Shown here in pieces: positions 42,382 to 51,688 of a stretch of DNA of 64,000 nt (position 1 is its first letter; every line of letters begins with the position of its first letter). Under the pieces are notes generated by a model. That model ran no database searches. It was given only the letters and a program-made list of their open reading frames with translations, and was not told the origin of the DNA. The DNA comes from CAVYXK01 sp963708245 (GTDB taxonomy: Bacteria > Pseudomonadota > Alphaproteobacteria > Acetobacterales > Acetobacteraceae): the NCBI GenBank assembly GCA_963708245.1, contig OY970201.1, positions 7,440,001-7,504,000 on the forward strand. Direction: 5' to 3'. The translations under genes were made by a program, and so were the position numbers.

Positions 42382-43974
42382 ATGAACGGACTCGATCCCC
42401 TGCGGCTGCAACGCGTCGTCGATCGCCTGCTTGCCCCGTGGGACCGACCAGCCGGACCGGGCATGACGCTCGGCGTGGTGATCGAGGACGAGCTGGCCGT
42501 CCACCGGAGCACCGGCCTGGCCAGCGTCGAGCTTGGGGTGCCGATCGGTCCCGCCACGACGTTCCGCATCGCCTCGGTTTCCAAACAGTTCACCTGCGCG
42601 GCGGTCCTGCTGCTCGCCGCCGAGGGCAAGCTGCGGGTGGAGGACGATGTCCGCGATTGGCTTCCCGAACTGCCTGATCTGGGGGTCCGCATCACGCTCG
42701 ATCACCTGATGCACAACTGCTCCGGCATCCGCGACATGCTGGAGATCATGCGTCTGGGCGGCGTGGACCTGTCGCAGCCGATGACGCACGACGACCTGAT
42801 GACCGGCATCTGCCGCCAGCGCGGTCTCAATTTCCCCCCGGGGTCGCGGTATCTCTATAGCAATTCGAATTTCCTGCTGCTCGGCCGGGTCGTCGAGAAG
42901 GCCAGCCGCCAATCCCTCCGAGAATTCCTGGACCGCCGCATCTTCGCACCGCTCGGAATGAGCGCCACGCGCCACGTCGAAAGTCCCGCGGAGGCAGTGC
43001 CCGGTCTCGCCACCGGTTATTTCTCCCAGAACGGCGGATGGCGGCGGGCGCAGCACGGCTTCCCCCTGCACGGCGAGGGCGGCCTCGTTTCATCGGTCGA
43101 CGACTTGGTGCTCTGGCACTGCCATCTCGGCTCCGGGCGCGGGGTGGCACTTGCCGATGCGCTGACCGCGCGCATGGATTTCACCAACGGGCGGCCGAAC
43201 GCTTACGCTCGTGGCGTCGGCCTGCGTCGGTATCGCGGCCTGTCGATTGCCGAGCATGGCGGGCTCTGGCCCGGTTACAAGACGGCGTTCCTGCGCATCC
43301 CTGATCCGGGCCTGGCGCTGGTCTGCATAACCAATGACGCCGGCGCCGATCCGCACGCTGTCGCCTCGCAAGCGCTGGACGCCATCATCGACGACATGCC
43401 GGGTGTGCATCCTGCCCCGGCCCTGCCGCCTAGGGCGGAGCTGGGTCGCTACGCCGGACGGTGGCTTGACCGGGAGGGTGGGGCCACCGCCGATATTGGG
43501 CTGAGCGATGACGGAGTGCTGAAGGTTACGATCTACGGCGTATCCTTCGTTGCGTGCGCTACAGAAGACGGTCGTCTCGGCAGCCCGACCTGCAGCACGC
43601 CATTCGCCTTCCGCTTGCTCGGCGCGGGCGACATGCTGGAGGTGGAGCACGATTCGGGTGTGATCGTGACCTATCACCGTGTGCCCGAGGGCGCGGCGCT
43701 GCCGAACGGGCTCTCCGGCCGTTACGTCAATGATGACATGGCGGCGAGCTGGACCATTGACGGTGCCTCGCTCACTGTCGCCGGCCCGCTGCGACTTGGG
43801 ACGCAATGGTCGGTCGAGCCTGTCGAGGGTGATGCGATCCGTGTGATGGCGCCGACGGCGCTTTACAACGCCTGGCTCGACGCGCGTGTGCTGCGCGCGC
43901 CGGGCGGGCGGATCAACGGACTCACGGTCAATGGTGGACGGGCGCGCAGGCTGGTTTTCCGGCGGGCAGAGTAG
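42382..43974 (+). CDS. D-aminopeptidase-like serine hydrolase (MEROPS S12)
   Basis: 530 residues. Penicillin-binding-protein/beta-lactamase fold: S65-x-x-K68 in IASVSKQF, Y159-x-N161 in YLYSNSNF, and the third motif in IAEHGGLWPG. The C-terminal 180 residues are beta-rich and fit the two extra barrel domains of Ochrobactrum D-aminopeptidase (DAP, about 520 residues). DAP removes N-terminal D-amino acids. No signal peptide is seen, again like DAP. ATG at 42382 follows GGAG. It diverges from guaB. Confidence 0.78.
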   Translation: MNGLDPLRLQRVVDRLLAPWDRPAGPGMTLGVVIEDELAVHRSTGLASVELGVPIGPATTFRIASVSKQFTCAAVLLLAAEGKLRVEDDVRDWLPELPDLGVRITLDHLMHNCSGIRDMLEIMRLGGVDLSQPMTHDDLMTGICRQRGLNFPPGSRYLYSNSNFLLLGRVVEKASRQSLREFLDRRIFAPLGMSATRHVESPAEAVPGLATGYFSQNGGWRRAQHGFPLHGEGGLVSSVDDLVLWHCHLGSGRGVALADALTARMDFTNGRPNAYARGVGLRRYRGLSIAEHGGLWPGYKTAFLRIPDPGLALVCITNDAGADPHAVASQALDAIIDDMPGVHPAPALPPRAELGRYAGRWLDREGGATADIGLSDDGVLKVTIYGVSFVACATEDGRLGSPTCSTPFAFRLLGAGDMLEVEHDSGVIVTYHRVPEGAALPNGLSGRYVNDDMAASWTIDGASLTVAGPLRLGTQWSVEPVEGDAIRVMAPTALYNAWLDARVLRAPGGRINGLTVNGGRARRLVFRRAE

Positions 43975-43975
43975 G

Positions 43976-44962
43976 CTAACGCTGCGGCTCGACCACCACC
44001 GTGCCAATCTTCCCGCCCGCCTCCACCGCCTTGTGCGCGGCCGCCGTCTCGTACAGTGGGAACTTCGCCGCCACTGTCAGCATGCGTCGCCCTCTGGCAG
44101 TCCAGCGCGCGATGTCCGCCTGTGCGCGACGGCGCACTTCGGGTGGCGAGGTTGGCAGCACCATGAAATGCACCGAGATATTCCGCGCCATCAGTTCGCG
44201 GACCGGCAGTCGCGGCGTGCGGTCGCCGTTGCTCGCATACACCGCAATGCTGCCGCCGGCGCGCACGCAGGAAATGGTCACCAACAAGTTACCGCCGAAA
44301 TCAACGTCCACCACGTGATGGACCCCCTGGCCATCGGTGAGTTCGCGCACCCGCCCGGCAACGTCTTCCCGTTTGTAATCGATCGCGTACGCCGCCCCGC
44401 CAGCGAGCGCCCGCGCCGCCTTCTCGGCGGAGCTGACCGTCGCGATCACCGTCGCCCCGGCCCAGGCGGCGAGTTGCACGGCGTAGTGGCCGACTGCGCC
44501 CGCGCCACCGGTCACCAGCACGTACCGGCCCTGCACCGGTGCGGCCAGGAACACGCAGCGATGCGCCGTCATGGCAGGAATGCCGAGCGTTGCGCCCTCG
44601 GCGAAGGACACGTCGTCCGGCAGCTCGGTGACCAGCTCCTCGGCCAGCGCGATGTATTCGGCCGCGGTGCCCATCCAGCGGCCGTTGCGCTGGCCGTTGT
44701 ACAGCCAGACCCGCGTGCCGATGCGGGTCGGTGCCACGCCGGGACCGACCTTCTCCACCACGCCGGCGCCGTCGCTGTTCGGTACGACGCGCGGATACTC
44801 GGGCGGCGTCGCTCCGCCGCGCCGGTAGGTGTCCGACGGGTTCACGCCGGATGCTTCGAGCCGCACCAGGACCTCGCCGTGACCCGGTGTTGGGGTTGGC
44901 AGCTCGCCGCAGACCAGGACCTCGTCGGCCTGGCCCTGGCTGTCGTACCAGACAGCGCGCAT
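43976..44962 (-). CDS. Zinc-free MDR/quinone-oxidoreductase-type reductase
   Basis: 328 residues. An N-terminal GroES-like domain (GEVLVRLEASGVNPSDTYRR) is followed by a Rossmann domain with the NADPH motif VLVTGGAGAVGHYAVQLAAW. The alcohol-dehydrogenase zinc ligands are missing, as in quinone reductases (QOR, zeta-crystallin). It likely reduces quinones or enones with NADPH. ATG at 44962 is preceded by AGGAG. Its stop lies immediately after that of the convergent D-aminopeptidase-like gene. Confidence 0.87.
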   Translation of the reverse strand: MRAVWYDSQGQADEVLVCGELPTPTPGHGEVLVRLEASGVNPSDTYRRGGATPPEYPRVVPNSDGAGVVEKVGPGVAPTRIGTRVWLYNGQRNGRWMGTAAEYIALAEELVTELPDDVSFAEGATLGIPAMTAHRCVFLAAPVQGRYVLVTGGAGAVGHYAVQLAAWAGATVIATVSSAEKAARALAGGAAYAIDYKREDVAGRVRELTDGQGVHHVVDVDFGGNLLVTISCVRAGGSIAVYASNGDRTPRLPVRELMARNISVHFMVLPTSPPEVRRRAQADIARWTARGRRMLTVAAKFPLYETAAAHKAVEAGGKIGTVVVEPQR

Positions 44963-45055
44963 GCGGCTCCTTTCGTTTTGATCGGGACCAAGCATAACCG
45001 CCCTTGCGTGCTCAGGGCAGAGCCTCCTTGCATGCTTCAACAGAGGAGGTGCCCC

Positions 45056-45556
45056 ATGCCCGAACGCTCTCCCCTTCATACCGGCGGCTGCCAGTGCGGC
45101 GCCGTCCGCTACGCGCTATACGCCGCGCCGGAGCGAGCCGGCATCTGCTATTGCCGGATGTGCCAGAAGGCGGTCGGTGGACCGTTCCTTGCCTGGGCGG
45201 CGGTATCGGTCGCGGACTTCGCCTGGACGCGCGGCGCGCCGGCCACCTTTCGCAGTTCCTCCGCCGCGACGCGCGGTTTCTGCGCCGTGTGCGGTACGCC
45301 GCTGATGTTTCGCTACGAAAAGCAGCCGAACCATGTGGATGTGACGATCGGCAGCCTCGATGGCCCGGCAGAGGTAGCACCGACGTTGGCGCTCGGGATC
45401 GAGAGCCGGCCGCCGTGGTGCGATCCGGCCGCGCTTGCGGCATTGCCCACGCACCGTACCGGCGAACTCGGCTCGCCCGAGGACTTGACCCGGATCGTCA
45501 ATTTCCAGCATCCGGACCGCGACACGCCGGCCGGCTGGCGGCCACCCGCTGCATAA
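45056..45556 (+). CDS. GFA-family zinc protein (glutathione-dependent formaldehyde-activating enzyme type)
   Basis: 166 residues. Zinc cysteines fall in GGCQCGAVRY (CxC), CYCRMCQK (CxCxxC) and GFCAVCGTPL (CxxC), the full GFA pattern. Family proteins bind zinc; only some act on S-hydroxymethyl-glutathione, so this name is nominal. ATG at 45056 follows a strong AGGAGGT. Its 3' end overlaps the convergent acyl-CoA dehydrogenase gene by 59 bp. Confidence 0.85.
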   Translation: MPERSPLHTGGCQCGAVRYALYAAPERAGICYCRMCQKAVGGPFLAWAAVSVADFAWTRGAPATFRSSSAATRGFCAVCGTPLMFRYEKQPNHVDVTIGSLDGPAEVAPTLALGIESRPPWCDPAALAALPTHRTGELGSPEDLTRIVNFQHPDRDTPAGWRPPAA

Positions 45557-46559
45557 GTTCGGTCCCGAGCCGGGTTTGGCGGACCTGCCGCGGTCCGCGC
45601 GCGACCGAAAACGATGTCTCGAGATCCGCGAACGCACACTCCAGGCCGACCTCTCCGGCTGGGCCGAAGCGCTCGTGGTGAGCCCGGGCCCGCACCAGCA
45701 ACTCGGCAGCGAGCAGGCGCAAGCCGACCAGCCTCGCCGGGTCGGGGGCGCTGTCGAGCTGTTCGGCAAGGCGCTCGGCACCGGTCTCCAGCACCGCAAC
45801 GAGTGCCGCAAGCCCGCCGATCGACGCCGCCGCGTCTGTGCCGCCACCAGAGGCGAGGCGCAACAGCAGGTGACGAAACGTACCGGCGAGACCCGAAAGC
45901 CCGATGGCGTCCTCCAGATCGCGGAATGGCAGCGCCATGGTCTCGTAGGCGGTGCCGGCTGGGCCGAGGAGCGCGGTGTGCGGGATAGCGCAGCCGTCGA
46001 GCACCAGAGCGCAATGCCGGCTCGGGCGCAGCGCCATGAATTCCGGCATTTCTTTCAGCGCCAGCCCCGGAGTACCGCGCGGCACCAGAAACGCGCCATA
46101 ACGCTTGCGCCCCACCTCCACGTCCATGACAGCGAACGCGACGAACACGTCGGCGAATGGCGCATTGGTGACCCACGCCTTCTCCCCGGTGATACGGAAG
46201 CCGTCGCGATCAGCGTCGGCACGCGTCGTCAGGTGCTTTGGATGCGCGCCGACCCCGGGCTCGGAGATTGCCACCGACGCGCAGGACCCGGCGGCGCATC
46301 GCGGTAACCACGCCGCGCGCTGCTCCGCGTTTCCGAAATCGGCGATGAAGAATCGCGCTATTATTTGCCGCGTCGCCCAGGCTCCAGCCAGCCCGAGCAG
46401 CCCGGTCCGCTCGGCCAGCGCGGCTTCGGTGCGGGCGATTGCCGCGTACCCCTGCGAGCCTTCCAGCCCTATCCGGAACAACCCAGCGTCCGCCATCCCG
46501 GCGAACGGATCGCTGGCCAGCCTGTCTGGCGCGGCGGTCCACGCATCCAGCTCCGTCAT
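45498..46559 (-). CDS. Acyl-CoA dehydrogenase-like flavoprotein
   Basis: 353 residues. The FAD-binding middle region shows CASVAISEPGVGAHPKHLTT, GFRITGEKAWVTNAPFADVF and a late ALPFRDLEDAIGLSGLAG. It lacks a clear C-terminal catalytic Glu in the usual place and is shorter than typical enzymes (about 380), with a shortened C-terminal helical domain. It may act on an unusual acyl-CoA. ATG at 46559 with GGAAG upstream. Divergent from the HD-domain gene, 66 bp apart. Confidence 0.75.
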   Translation of the reverse strand: MTELDAWTAAPDRLASDPFAGMADAGLFRIGLEGSQGYAAIARTEAALAERTGLLGLAGAWATRQIIARFFIADFGNAEQRAAWLPRCAAGSCASVAISEPGVGAHPKHLTTRADADRDGFRITGEKAWVTNAPFADVFVAFAVMDVEVGRKRYGAFLVPRGTPGLALKEMPEFMALRPSRHCALVLDGCAIPHTALLGPAGTAYETMALPFRDLEDAIGLSGLAGTFRHLLLRLASGGGTDAAASIGGLAALVAVLETGAERLAEQLDSAPDPARLVGLRLLAAELLVRARAHHERFGPAGEVGLECAFADLETSFSVARGPRQVRQTRLGTELMQRVAASRPACRGPDAGN

Positions 46560-46625
46560 CGTCTCGCGCTTCCCAGCGGTGCGCGCCGGCGGCACACTCG
46601 GCCGGACCGGCATAAGGAAACGAGT

Positions 46626-47177
46626 ATGACCGAGGATGTCCTGTCGCACATCGGCTGCCTGCTGACCGAGAAGGGCCAGAAGCAGTATGGCCTGCACGAC
46701 GTCACCCAACTTCAGCATGCGTTGCAGAGCGCTTGGCTCGCTGAGCAAGACGGCGCCGAGCCGCCACTGATCGCTGCTGCACTGCTGCACGATATCGGCC
46801 ACATGACCCATGAGCTCGGCGAGAATCCGGCCGCCACGGGCGTCGATGACCATCACGAGGAGGTGGCGCACGCCTTCCTTACCCGCTGGTTCGGCCCGGA
46901 GGTGACCGAACCGGTGCGTCTGCACGTGGCGGCGAAGCGCTATCTGTGCGCCGTAGAGCCGGACTATTTCTCCCGCCTGTCGCCCAATTCGGTGCTGAGC
47001 CTGAAACTACAAGGCGGCCCGATGACGGCCGATGAGGTCGCTGCTTTCCGCGCTCTGCCGCACGCCGAGGCCGCGGTGCGTCTGCGCCGATACGACGAGA
47101 CGGCCAAGGTGAAGGATCTGGAAACCCCGCCGCCCGAGGCTTTCATGGCCTATGTCGCCACTTGCCTCCGGCGCTGA
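46626..47177 (+). CDS. HD-domain protein, PhnZ-like (phosphonate-degradation HD oxygenase family)
   Basis: 183 residues. HD metal motif: LQHALQ (H31), ALLHDIGHM (HD), then DDHHEEVAHAFL and a later Asp; this resembles the mixed-valent di-iron oxygenases PhnZ/TmpB. PhnZ cleaves (R)-2-amino-1-hydroxyethylphosphonate to glycine and phosphate. Here the loop reads QYGLHDVTQ, with His at the place where PhnZ, as I recall, has its Glu27 near Tyr24. No PhnY-like oxygenase is nearby. The substrate may therefore differ. ATG at 46626 after AAGGAAA. The gene ends 53 bp before the M20 peptidase start. Confidence 0.7.
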   Translation: MTEDVLSHIGCLLTEKGQKQYGLHDVTQLQHALQSAWLAEQDGAEPPLIAAALLHDIGHMTHELGENPAATGVDDHHEEVAHAFLTRWFGPEVTEPVRLHVAAKRYLCAVEPDYFSRLSPNSVLSLKLQGGPMTADEVAAFRALPHAEAAVRLRRYDETAKVKDLETPPPEAFMAYVATCLRR

Positions 47178-47230
47178 ATGAGCCTGAGGTCACCCGCCGC
47201 TTTATTCCATCGGTAACAAGAGAGAGCTTG

Positions 47231-48361
47231 ATGGACCCGAACGCGCTTCCCTTCGACGCCGATGCCATGCTGGACGGGCTGCGTGTCTGGGTGGAGTGCG
47301 AAAGCCCGACCTGGGACGCTGCTGCTGTCAACCGCATGCTCGACATCGCCTCGCGCGATCTGGTCATTGCCGGGGCGCGGATCGAGCGCGTCGCCGGCCG
47401 AATGGGATTCGGTGATTGCGTGCGGGCGACGTTTCCGCATCCCAGGGCGGACCAGCCGGGCATCCTGGTGATGGGCCATTTCGATACCGTGCATCCGATC
47501 GGCACCTTGCAGAAGCTGCCGTTCCGCCGCGAAGGCGACCGCGCCTGGGGTCCGGCGATCTGCGACATGAAGGGGGGCAACTACCTGGCGCTGGAGGCGA
47601 TCCGCCAGCTTTCTCGCGCGCACGTCTCCACGAAGCTGCCGGTGACCGTCTTGTTTACCAGTGACGAGGAAGTCGGCAGCCCGTCGACCCGCGACCTTAT
47701 TGAGGCGGAGGCCGCCCGCCACCGCTACGTCCTGGTCCCTGAGCCGGCCCGGCCCGACGGCGGCGTGGTGACCGGCCGCTACGCGATCGCTCGCTTCAAT
47801 CTGGAAGCGACGGGGCGCCCCAGCCATGCCGGCGCGCGACTGGCCGAGGGCCGCTCGGCAATCCGGGAGATGGCCCGCAAAATCATCGAGATCGAGGACA
47901 TGACCACGGAAGACTGCACCTTCAGCGTTGGCGTGATCCATGGCGGGCAATGGGTGAACTGCGTCTCCACCACGTGCACGGGCGAGACCCTTTCCATGGC
48001 CAAGCGGCAGGAGGATCTGGATCGCGGCGTGGCACGCATGCTGGCGCTATCGGCGTCTTCCAACGACGTGCAGTTCCGGGTCACGCGCGGCGTCGCGCGG
48101 CCGGTGTGGGAGCCGGACGCTCAGGTGACGGCGCTGTATGAGCGCGCGCGAGATGTTGCCCGCGGGCTGGGGTTCGATATCCGGCATCAGAGTGCCGGCG
48201 GCGGCTCGGACGGCAATTTCACCGGGGCTATGGGCGTCCCGACGCTCGATGGTCTGGGCGTGCAAGGCGCTGGGGCGCATACGCTCGACGAGCACATCGT
48301 GGTGGAGAGTCTCGCGGCGCGCGGCCGGCTGATGGCGGGCCTGCTCGCTTCGCTTGATTGA
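47231..48361 (+). CDS. M20-family metallopeptidase (glutamate carboxypeptidase/CPG2-like)
   Basis: 376 residues. Metal and catalytic residues run in order: MGHFDTVHP (His ligand and the Asp two after it), CDMKGGNYL (bridging Asp), SDEEVGSPS (Glu general base, Glu ligand), PEPARPDGG, and a late AGAHTLDEH (His ligand). The dimerisation lid starts RFNLEATGRPSHAG. The family removes C-terminal Glu or deacylates N-acyl amino acids with two zinc ions. ATG at 47231 after AGAGAG. Confidence 0.88.
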   Translation: MDPNALPFDADAMLDGLRVWVECESPTWDAAAVNRMLDIASRDLVIAGARIERVAGRMGFGDCVRATFPHPRADQPGILVMGHFDTVHPIGTLQKLPFRREGDRAWGPAICDMKGGNYLALEAIRQLSRAHVSTKLPVTVLFTSDEEVGSPSTRDLIEAEAARHRYVLVPEPARPDGGVVTGRYAIARFNLEATGRPSHAGARLAEGRSAIREMARKIIEIEDMTTEDCTFSVGVIHGGQWVNCVSTTCTGETLSMAKRQEDLDRGVARMLALSASSNDVQFRVTRGVARPVWEPDAQVTALYERARDVARGLGFDIRHQSAGGGSDGNFTGAMGVPTLDGLGVQGAGAHTLDEHIVVESLAARGRLMAGLLASLD

Positions 48362-48372
48362 TCTTGCGCGGC

Positions 48373-49041
48373 ATGGGCGTGCTGGAGTGGATGTGGCGCG
48401 TCGCCGCGGGCAGGCCGCGGCTGTGGATAGCGCTCATCTGCGGCCTGGTTACCAGCGCGGTTCTGCGGCAACACTTCAGCTCGATCGACACTGCGGTGTT
48501 GAGCTGGGATGTCGGAGTTGTCGTCTATCTCGTGCTGGCAGCATTCCTTTTCGGCACGGAGCGCGCGGCTCGCATGCCGGACGATGCTGCTCGCCAGCAG
48601 GAAGGCGAGTGGACAATCTTCTCGCTCACCATCGCCGCCGCGGTGTTCAGCCTGGTCGCCGTGTTCGACGAGTTCGCCAACACGAACGGTCTGTCGGCAG
48701 AGCAGAAGAGCCTGCGTGTTGTACTCGTGGTGGTGACCCTTCTCCAGTCATGGCTGATGACGCATACGAGCTTCGCGCTCCGCTACGCACACGAATATTA
48801 TTCGCATGACGAGGGTGGGACGGATTTTGACCGCGGACTGGAATTTCCCGGCGAGAGGCGGCCGGACTATCTGGATTTTCTCTATTTCGCCCTGGTGCTT
48901 GGGATGACGTTCCAGGTCTCCGACGTGCAGATCACGGCGCGTAAGATGCGACGGCTTGCAACGGTGCACGGATTGCTGAGTTTCCTGTTCAACACGATCA
49001 TCCTGGCGCTGACGGTGAACATTGCCGCTGGGTTGGTTTAA
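48373..49041 (+). CDS. DUF1345-family membrane protein
   Basis: About 222 residues with five likely membrane helices (WIALICGLVTSAV, VGVVVYLVLAAFLFG, TIFSLTIAAAVFSLVAVFDE, VVLVVVTLLQSWLMTHTSFA, LSFLFNTIILALTVNIAAG). The HEYY segment and FPGERRPDYLDFLYFALVLG with MTFQVSDVQIT are the DUF1345 core. Function unknown. A TTG at 48358 overlapping the peptidase stop is an alternative start. Confidence 0.8.
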   Translation: MGVLEWMWRVAAGRPRLWIALICGLVTSAVLRQHFSSIDTAVLSWDVGVVVYLVLAAFLFGTERAARMPDDAARQQEGEWTIFSLTIAAAVFSLVAVFDEFANTNGLSAEQKSLRVVLVVVTLLQSWLMTHTSFALRYAHEYYSHDEGGTDFDRGLEFPGERRPDYLDFLYFALVLGMTFQVSDVQITARKMRRLATVHGLLSFLFNTIILALTVNIAAGLV

Positions 49042-49070
49042 TATTTAGGCGGCCAGGTTTGATGACCGTT

Positions 49071-50093
49071 CTACACTGTCTTGAGTTCCCGTCCGTCGCT
49101 GATCCACATGGCCTGACGCGCGAACCATTCCGGATCGGCGACGCCGTCGGTCGGCAGCACACCGTATCGGATGAAATGTCTCAGCAACTCGGTCTCGTGC
49201 GACGGATCGGGCATCGTCTCGAGCGCCTCCAGCAGGAAGCATTTCAGTGCCGAGGAGCCGGTTTCGACATGGCGCCGCAAGCAGCGTTTCGTCAGAGCGA
49301 AGTTCGGCTGGCCAGCGTAGACACCGGCCGACGGCGCCATTGCATTGATCGCGTTCAAGACACACCGGCGCTGCGCGTGAGAGGGGAGCCCCAACAGATC
49401 TTCTGGCTCGATCGGCTCCGACATGTCGATCCGCAGGCGCCCCATGCGATACGGCAGATGGAACTTGTAGCCAAGTGATTGTCCGGGCAGGCCGCCGCTG
49501 AAGCGGATCGGCACGATACGCCGCCGCAACTGCAGCGTAACGTCCATCAGGTCCTTGGCCATGAGCTGAACAAGCTGGCCTTCGTGGTACTCCCGCCAGC
49601 CCCCGACATGCACAAGAAGCGAGCGGCCGCCGAGCTGATCCTTCAGGCCAATCAGGAAATCCCGCGCAGGTTTCAGCTCATGCGGAACCGCGAGGACCGT
49701 GATGAGATGAGCGGCGGGGTGCGAAAGACGCCTGAGATGCTCGGCCAGCAACGCGCAATGCTCGCCATAGTCATTATCGAACAGCCCGGGATGCGTGACG
49801 ACCAGCAGCGGTACCCCGGCGAGCGCTAGATGGATGTAGGAGAAGAGAAACGACTCGTAGCTCGTCTGATGATTGGCGTAATAGCAGACGGGTTCGCGGG
49901 CGAAGCGCAGCGTAGACCCTGGATGGTCGAACAGGTGATCGATAGGCGCCAGGGCCATGTCTACGGGGAGACCGACGCCTGCAACGCGCGCGCGCAATGC
50001 GTTTCGCAGGTCCGGCAATGATGACGATTCAGGCGGTAAAGGCGGTCGGAGGGCCTCCCCGGCTGGCGAATCGAGCAATGCGGACTGCATCAC
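49071..50093 (-). CDS. Possible lysophospholipid-type acyltransferase
   Basis: 340 residues. The best clue is YYANHQTSYESFLFSYIHLA near 71-90, like the NHx4D/E catalytic box of PlsC-type acyltransferases, followed by VPLLVVTHPGLFD. A later VPIRFSGGLPG could be the acceptor motif. The rest has no domain I recognise. If correct, it transfers acyl chains at the membrane; an unrelated function is possible. It converges with the DUF1345 gene. The 263 bp upstream of it, before the MFS gene, shows no gene. Confidence 0.45.
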   Translation of the reverse strand: MMQSALLDSPAGEALRPPLPPESSSLPDLRNALRARVAGVGLPVDMALAPIDHLFDHPGSTLRFAREPVCYYANHQTSYESFLFSYIHLALAGVPLLVVTHPGLFDNDYGEHCALLAEHLRRLSHPAAHLITVLAVPHELKPARDFLIGLKDQLGGRSLLVHVGGWREYHEGQLVQLMAKDLMDVTLQLRRRIVPIRFSGGLPGQSLGYKFHLPYRMGRLRIDMSEPIEPEDLLGLPSHAQRRCVLNAINAMAPSAGVYAGQPNFALTKRCLRRHVETGSSALKCFLLEALETMPDPSHETELLRHFIRYGVLPTDGVADPEWFARQAMWISDGRELKTV

Positions 50094-50356
50094 TGGCGAG
50101 GCTCCGCCACGTGGGGCATTTGGGTGTCAGGGAAGTGCACGGTGCGTGACGGTTCTTGGCTCATTGGCGTAATTTGTGTGAACAAGATCGAATCTGTCTC
50201 GTGATGCTTATGTGACGGTATGGGCCGGTCGTCGGCTGAGCGGTGACCACTCGTCGGGGCCGATATCAGACAGACGGGACCCTCGGATTCCAACCGGGGT
50301 TGGCCCGCCGGTCACGACCGGATACTACCATCGCAACGGCGAGGAAGGGGGGCAGG

Positions 50357-51688
50357 TTGAGCCACACAGCGGACGCTTCACGGCGGGAACACCGGCATCG
50401 ATTGCACGTGCCACACCCGCATGTGCTGCACGGGTTGGTCACCTTCCCGCGCCGGCTGTTGCCGTGGATCGAGCCCTGGTTCCTGGCCTATGCGTGCCTC
50501 GGAATCGTCCAGGGCGGGATGCTGCCATTGCTGCTGCCACTCTCCGCCGGCGGATCGACGCACGCGGGCATGATTGTCGGCGTGATGAACCTTACCGGTC
50601 TGACCGCCCCCTTCTGGGGCCATCTGGCAGACCGACGGCGGTTGCACCGGCAGGTTCTGCTGGCCGGCATGTTGGCATCGCTGGTGGCGTTGGTGCTGAT
50701 GCCGGTACCGCTTGGCCTTTCTCTCAAGACCGTTCTGGCTGGCATCCTTGGTCTTGGCTTCGCGGCAGCGAATACCGTGGCGAACATGTTCATCGTCGAG
50801 GTGCGGCCACGTGAGGAATGGGATGCGCGCATCGGCGCGCTGCAGGCCCTCAGCGGGCTTGGTCAGGTTGTGGGCCTTTTGCTCGCCGGCTTCATCGGCG
50901 GTCGCTACGCGCTTGCGTTTGGGGTCGCGGCGGCTCTCGTCGGGGCAGCGGTGCCGACTGCCTGGCTGACGCTGCGGGGGATTCAGGTGCCGGTTCCGCG
51001 CGCGGCGGCAGCGGCGCACCCGCCACTTGGCGGGGAGGGATGGGCGTGCGCGCCTCAGCGGCTGTTCCATCTGCCCACCTGGCATGGGCTCGGGACGTTG
51101 TTATGCGAATTGGAAATGCCGTTCGCCCGTCTGCTGATCGTCTGGTTCGTCGCGTTTGTCGCGATTGGCGCAGTGCTGACGATGTTTCCGTTGGCGCTGA
51201 TTCAGGCGTTTGGCGTGTCAACGGGATTGCCCGCCACCGCTTATGCTTTCGCGGCGGCGGCCAGCCTGGGGATTTATCCGCTGGCGGCGAGCGTCGCGAC
51301 ACGCCGCGGCGGGCGGTTGGTGCTCCAAGCGGGTTTTACCGCGCGCGCCGTTGCCATCGGGATACTGGCCGTCGGCTTCCTGTCGCGGATGGGCGGGGTA
51401 CCGCTCATTCTCTGCGGATTTGTCGTTCTGGTAATGGCGTGGCCGCTGCTGGGTGTCAGCGGTACGGCGCTGGCGGCGGAACTCGCACCTGGCGAGAAGG
51501 GGGAGGCACTCGGCCTGTTCAACGCCTCGTCGTCGCTCGCTGGTGCAGTCGGCGCGTTCCTTGGCGGTTGGGGGATGGAGATGGCGGGGTATGGCACAGT
51601 CTGCATGGTGTCCGCCGTTGCCGTCGCACTGGCAGCCTTGTGCTCAGCGGGGATTGCGGCCGTGTCGCAGGTGAGGTCCGCGCTATGA
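50357..51688 (+). CDS. Major facilitator superfamily transporter (DHA1-like)
   Basis: 443 residues from a TTG at 50357, which has a strong GGAAGGGGGG just before it. The frame is open further upstream, but that part lacks membrane character. About 12 helices; the motif A-like loop is GHLADRRRLHRQ, and ELAPGEKGEALGLFNASSSL is the typical MFS helix-10/11 loop. Likely an exporter of small molecules. It ends in an ATGA overlap with an alpha/beta hydrolase gene, so transport and hydrolysis of one compound may be linked. Confidence 0.8.
   Translation: MSHTADASRREHRHRLHVPHPHVLHGLVTFPRRLLPWIEPWFLAYACLGIVQGGMLPLLLPLSAGGSTHAGMIVGVMNLTGLTAPFWGHLADRRRLHRQVLLAGMLASLVALVLMPVPLGLSLKTVLAGILGLGFAAANTVANMFIVEVRPREEWDARIGALQALSGLGQVVGLLLAGFIGGRYALAFGVAAALVGAAVPTAWLTLRGIQVPVPRAAAAAHPPLGGEGWACAPQRLFHLPTWHGLGTLLCELEMPFARLLIVWFVAFVAIGAVLTMFPLALIQAFGVSTGLPATAYAFAAAASLGIYPLAASVATRRGGRLVLQAGFTARAVAIGILAVGFLSRMGGVPLILCGFVVLVMAWPLLGVSGTALAAELAPGEKGEALGLFNASSSLAGAVGAFLGGWGMEMAGYGTVCMVSAVAVALAALCSAGIAAVSQVRSAL

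Noticed and set aside
43090..44007. 305-codon frame antisense to the D-aminopeptidase-like gene
   Set aside because: Shadow of a gene with clear SxxK/YxN/HxG motifs.
45498..45556. Convergent overlap of the GFA and acyl-CoA dehydrogenase genes as a sign of a wrong stop
   Set aside because: Both frames keep family-like ends and a 59-bp tail overlap is tolerable; no correction is needed.
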